Positions 14,098 through 15,733 of a stretch of 15,733 nt of DNA are shown here, in pieces. How positions within the stretch are numbered: position 1 is the stretch's first letter; each line of letters opens with the position of its first letter. The notes below the pieces were generated by a model. It ran no database searches, was not told the DNA's origin, and was given only the letters and a program-made list of their open reading frames with translations. Where the stretch lies: the NCBI GenBank assembly GCA_017304505.1, contig JAFKKQ010000250.1:2859-18591 (forward strand), given 5' to 3'. The translations under genes and the position numbers were made by a program. The stretch comes from Hyphomicrobiales bacterium. Its GTDB lineage: Bacteria; Pseudomonadota; Alphaproteobacteria; Rhizobiales; Xanthobacteraceae.

Positions 14098-15081
14098 CTA
14101 TTTCTTCTCCGCCTTTTTGTCCACAGCAAGCCCGACTTGCTTGACGATCGGGCCCCAGACCTTGCCCTCGCTCTCGATGAACTTGCTGTATTGCTCGGGT
14201 GTCATCGCTTTCGTGAGGAGCCCGTCGTGGCGCATGCGTGCGGCGGTTTTCGGCTCTTTCAATCCGCGAATCACCTCCTCGTTGATCTTCTTGACGAGGT
14301 CCGGCGGCATATTGGCCGGGCCTGCCAGGCCGAACCAGATCGACGCCACGAGTTGCGGGTAGCCCTGCTCCTTGAATGTCGGCAGGTCGGGCCAATCGGG
14401 CAGTCGCTCCTCGGTCGAGACAGCGAGGCCGGTCAGCGTGCCGCCGCGCATCATGGCGGCAGTCGAGGACACGGTTTGCGATGACCAGATGATGTGGCCG
14501 CCGACCAGGTCGTTGAGCGCCTGCGAAGCGCCCTTGTAAGGCACGTGCTCGGTCTTGATCTTGGCCATCTCGGAAAAATTCGCCGCGACCAGATGGCCCA
14601 TGCTGCCGAGTCCAGAGGACGAATAAGTCAGGATGTCCTTCTTGCCGCGCTCGACAAATTCCTTGAGCGTCTTGATCCCGCTCTTTTGCGAATTGACCGA
14701 AAGCACCACCGGCGAGCCGCCGACGAAGGCGATGTTGGTCAGGTCTTTAAGCGGATTGTAATGCACGTCCGTCCGCGTCAGCGGGTGAAGCACCAAGTGT
14801 GAGACGTTGACGATGGCGAGATTGTAGCCGTCGGGCTCCGACTCCATGAGCGAGCGGACACCGATCTGGCCGCCGGCTCCGGATCGGACCTCGACGTAGA
14901 ATTGCTGCTTGAAGGCGGACGAAAGGTGGTCGGCGACGATCCTTGCGAGGATGTCGGCAGTCCCGCCCGCAGCAAACGTGCTGATGACGCGAACCGGCCG
15001 GGTGGGCCAGTCTGCTGCGGTTGCCGGGCAGGAGAGCGCCAGCGTTGCGGTCACGGCCAAGGCCGCGCGAAGATATCTCAT
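14098..15081 (-). CDS. Bug/TctC-family tripartite tricarboxylate transporter receptor
   Basis: 327-residue periplasmic binding protein. Signal peptide MRYLRAALAVTATLALSCPATAA, cleavage before DWP; the mature protein starts WPTRPVRVISTFAAGGTADILAR, then RSGAGGQIG, typical of the Bug family. Members bind small carboxylates or amino-acid-like ligands; the ligand here is unknown. ATG 15081 is fixed by a strong Shine-Dalgarno, GGAGG (15089-15093), 7 nt upstream. The frame is open further upstream but without such a site. The TctA/TctB membrane subunits are not in the window; Bug proteins are often orphan. Divergent from a CoA-transferase, so likely part of a carboxylic acid catabolic unit rather than the Mo cluster. 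Confidence 0.92.
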   Translation of the reverse strand: MRYLRAALAVTATLALSCPATAADWPTRPVRVISTFAAGGTADILARIVADHLSSAFKQQFYVEVRSGAGGQIGVRSLMESEPDGYNLAIVNVSHLVLHPLTRTDVHYNPLKDLTNIAFVGGSPVVLSVNSQKSGIKTLKEFVERGKKDILTYSSSGLGSMGHLVAANFSEMAKIKTEHVPYKGASQALNDLVGGHIIWSSQTVSSTAAMMRGGTLTGLAVSTEERLPDWPDLPTFKEQGYPQLVASIWFGLAGPANMPPDLVKKINEEVIRGLKEPKTAARMRHDGLLTKAMTPEQYSKFIESEGKVWGPIVKQVGLAVDKKAEKK

Positions 15082-15227
15082 GCCCCATTCCTCCGTTGAA
15101 CGTGGCGGGTACTTTAAGGGAACTAAAACCTGGCGAGCAATGGGCTCGGTGTCACACGCAGCCGTAGACAATTCTTCGGATATCGGGGAATGTCGCGCCC
15201 GGACCTGCAACTTGTGGTGCTCTCCCG

Positions 15228-15733
15228 ATGGCCATTCCCAAAGCGTCCCAAGCCCTTGCGCGTTTTACCGTGCTTGATCTCACCCGCGTCCGCTCGGGTC
15301 CGACCTGCGTGCGGCAGCTCGCGGATTGGGGCGCCAACGTCGTCAAGATCGAGATGCCGCCTGACGAGAAGGGTGGGGAAGGTCCCGGCGGCCCGCGCGA
15401 AGGAGCCGATTTCCAGAACCTGCACCGCAACAAGCGGAGCATGACGCTGAACCTGAAATCCAAGGAAGGCCGCGCGGCATTCCTGAAGATGGTGAAGAAG
15501 GCCGATGTCGTGGTCGAGAACTTCCGGCCCGACGTGAAGCGGCGGCTGAAGATCGACTACAAGGATTTGAAGAAAATCAATCCGCGCATCGTTTACGGCA
15601 GCATTTCCGGCTTCGGTCAGGACGGGCCCTACGAGAACCGCCCGGGCTTCGATCAAATCGCCCAAGGCATGGGCGGCCTGATGTCGATCACGGGGCTTCC
15701 CGGCAACGGCCCGGTTCGCGTCGGCATCCCGGT
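15228..15733 (+). CDS. CaiB/BaiF family (class III) CoA-transferase, 5' part
   Basis: 168 complete codons, cut by the window end. Class III CoA-transferases move CoA between carboxylic acids through aspartyl intermediates. Seen: FTVLDLTRVRSGPTCVRQLADWGANVVKIE, HRNKRSMTLNLKSKEGRAAF, VVENFRPDVKRRLKIDY, GSISGFGQDGPYENRPGFDQIAQGMGGLMSITG and PVRVGIP. The catalytic Asp normally lies just after this last motif, so it falls beyond the window. ATG 15228 is preceded by no good Shine-Dalgarno. Divergent from the Bug-type receptor gene across 146 bp (15082-15227), in which I see no convincing -35/-10 pair. The CoA donor and acid cannot be told. Confidence 0.9.
   Translation, partial: MAIPKASQALARFTVLDLTRVRSGPTCVRQLADWGANVVKIEMPPDEKGGEGPGGPREGADFQNLHRNKRSMTLNLKSKEGRAAFLKMVKKADVVVENFRPDVKRRLKIDYKDLKKINPRIVYGSISGFGQDGPYENRPGFDQIAQGMGGLMSITGLPGNGPVRVGIP

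Overview
The window is a GC-rich, tightly packed stretch typical of an alphaproteobacterium. The gene mix (TupA/TupC, a DUF2325 protein, a stand-alone ModE DNA-binding domain, FdhD, a Bug-type solute receptor, a CaiB/BaiF CoA-transferase) suggests Hyphomicrobiales, in the Bradyrhizobium/Rhodopseudomonas/Xanthobacteraceae neighbourhood. This placement is an inference from gene content and base composition; no rRNA or other marker gene is present.

About 14 of the 15.7 kb is devoted to molybdenum or tungsten. Left, plus strand (1-2278): the 3' end of tupC (tungstate importer ATPase), tupA (periplasmic tungstate receptor), a modA-type molybdate receptor overlapping it by ATGA, and a 68-residue molbindin (mop). 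Then comes a 213-bp gap with a perfect 9+6+9 inverted repeat resembling a ModE operator, followed by a DUF2325 coiled-coil protein (2492-3805). Next is a likely operon: a ModE that has only the winged-helix domain, a FecCD-type permease and its ATPase (3927-6158). This is probably a second, MolBC-like Mo/W importer, but no receptor gene is linked to it. A small secreted protein and a ModA-like protein without a signal peptide follow, with hairpins before each. fdhD and mobA (overlapping) end the plus-strand block.

The minus strand (13789 down to 8833) reads as one operon: a degenerate MoeA-like protein, a MoeA fused to a periplasmic-binding-protein-like domain, mobB, and a canonical moeA. Three of the four genes are joined to a neighbour by 1- or 4-nt overlaps. 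moeA converges on mobA with only 4 nt between them. A divergent TusA-family sulfur carrier gene (13858-14082) starts 68 bp from the head of the operon.

Together the genes take up tungstate or molybdate, buffer and sense it (Mop, ModE), insert the metal into molybdopterin (MoeA), attach GMP (MobA, helped by MobB), and sulfurate the cofactor for formate dehydrogenase (FdhD, perhaps with TusA). No formate dehydrogenase subunit gene, no moaA-E/moeB and no modBC are in the window.

The right edge (14098-15733) is unrelated metabolism: a Bug/TctC-type receptor on the minus strand, divergent from a CaiB/BaiF CoA-transferase cut by the window end just before its catalytic region. There is no evidence of mobile elements, tRNA, rRNA or CRISPR.
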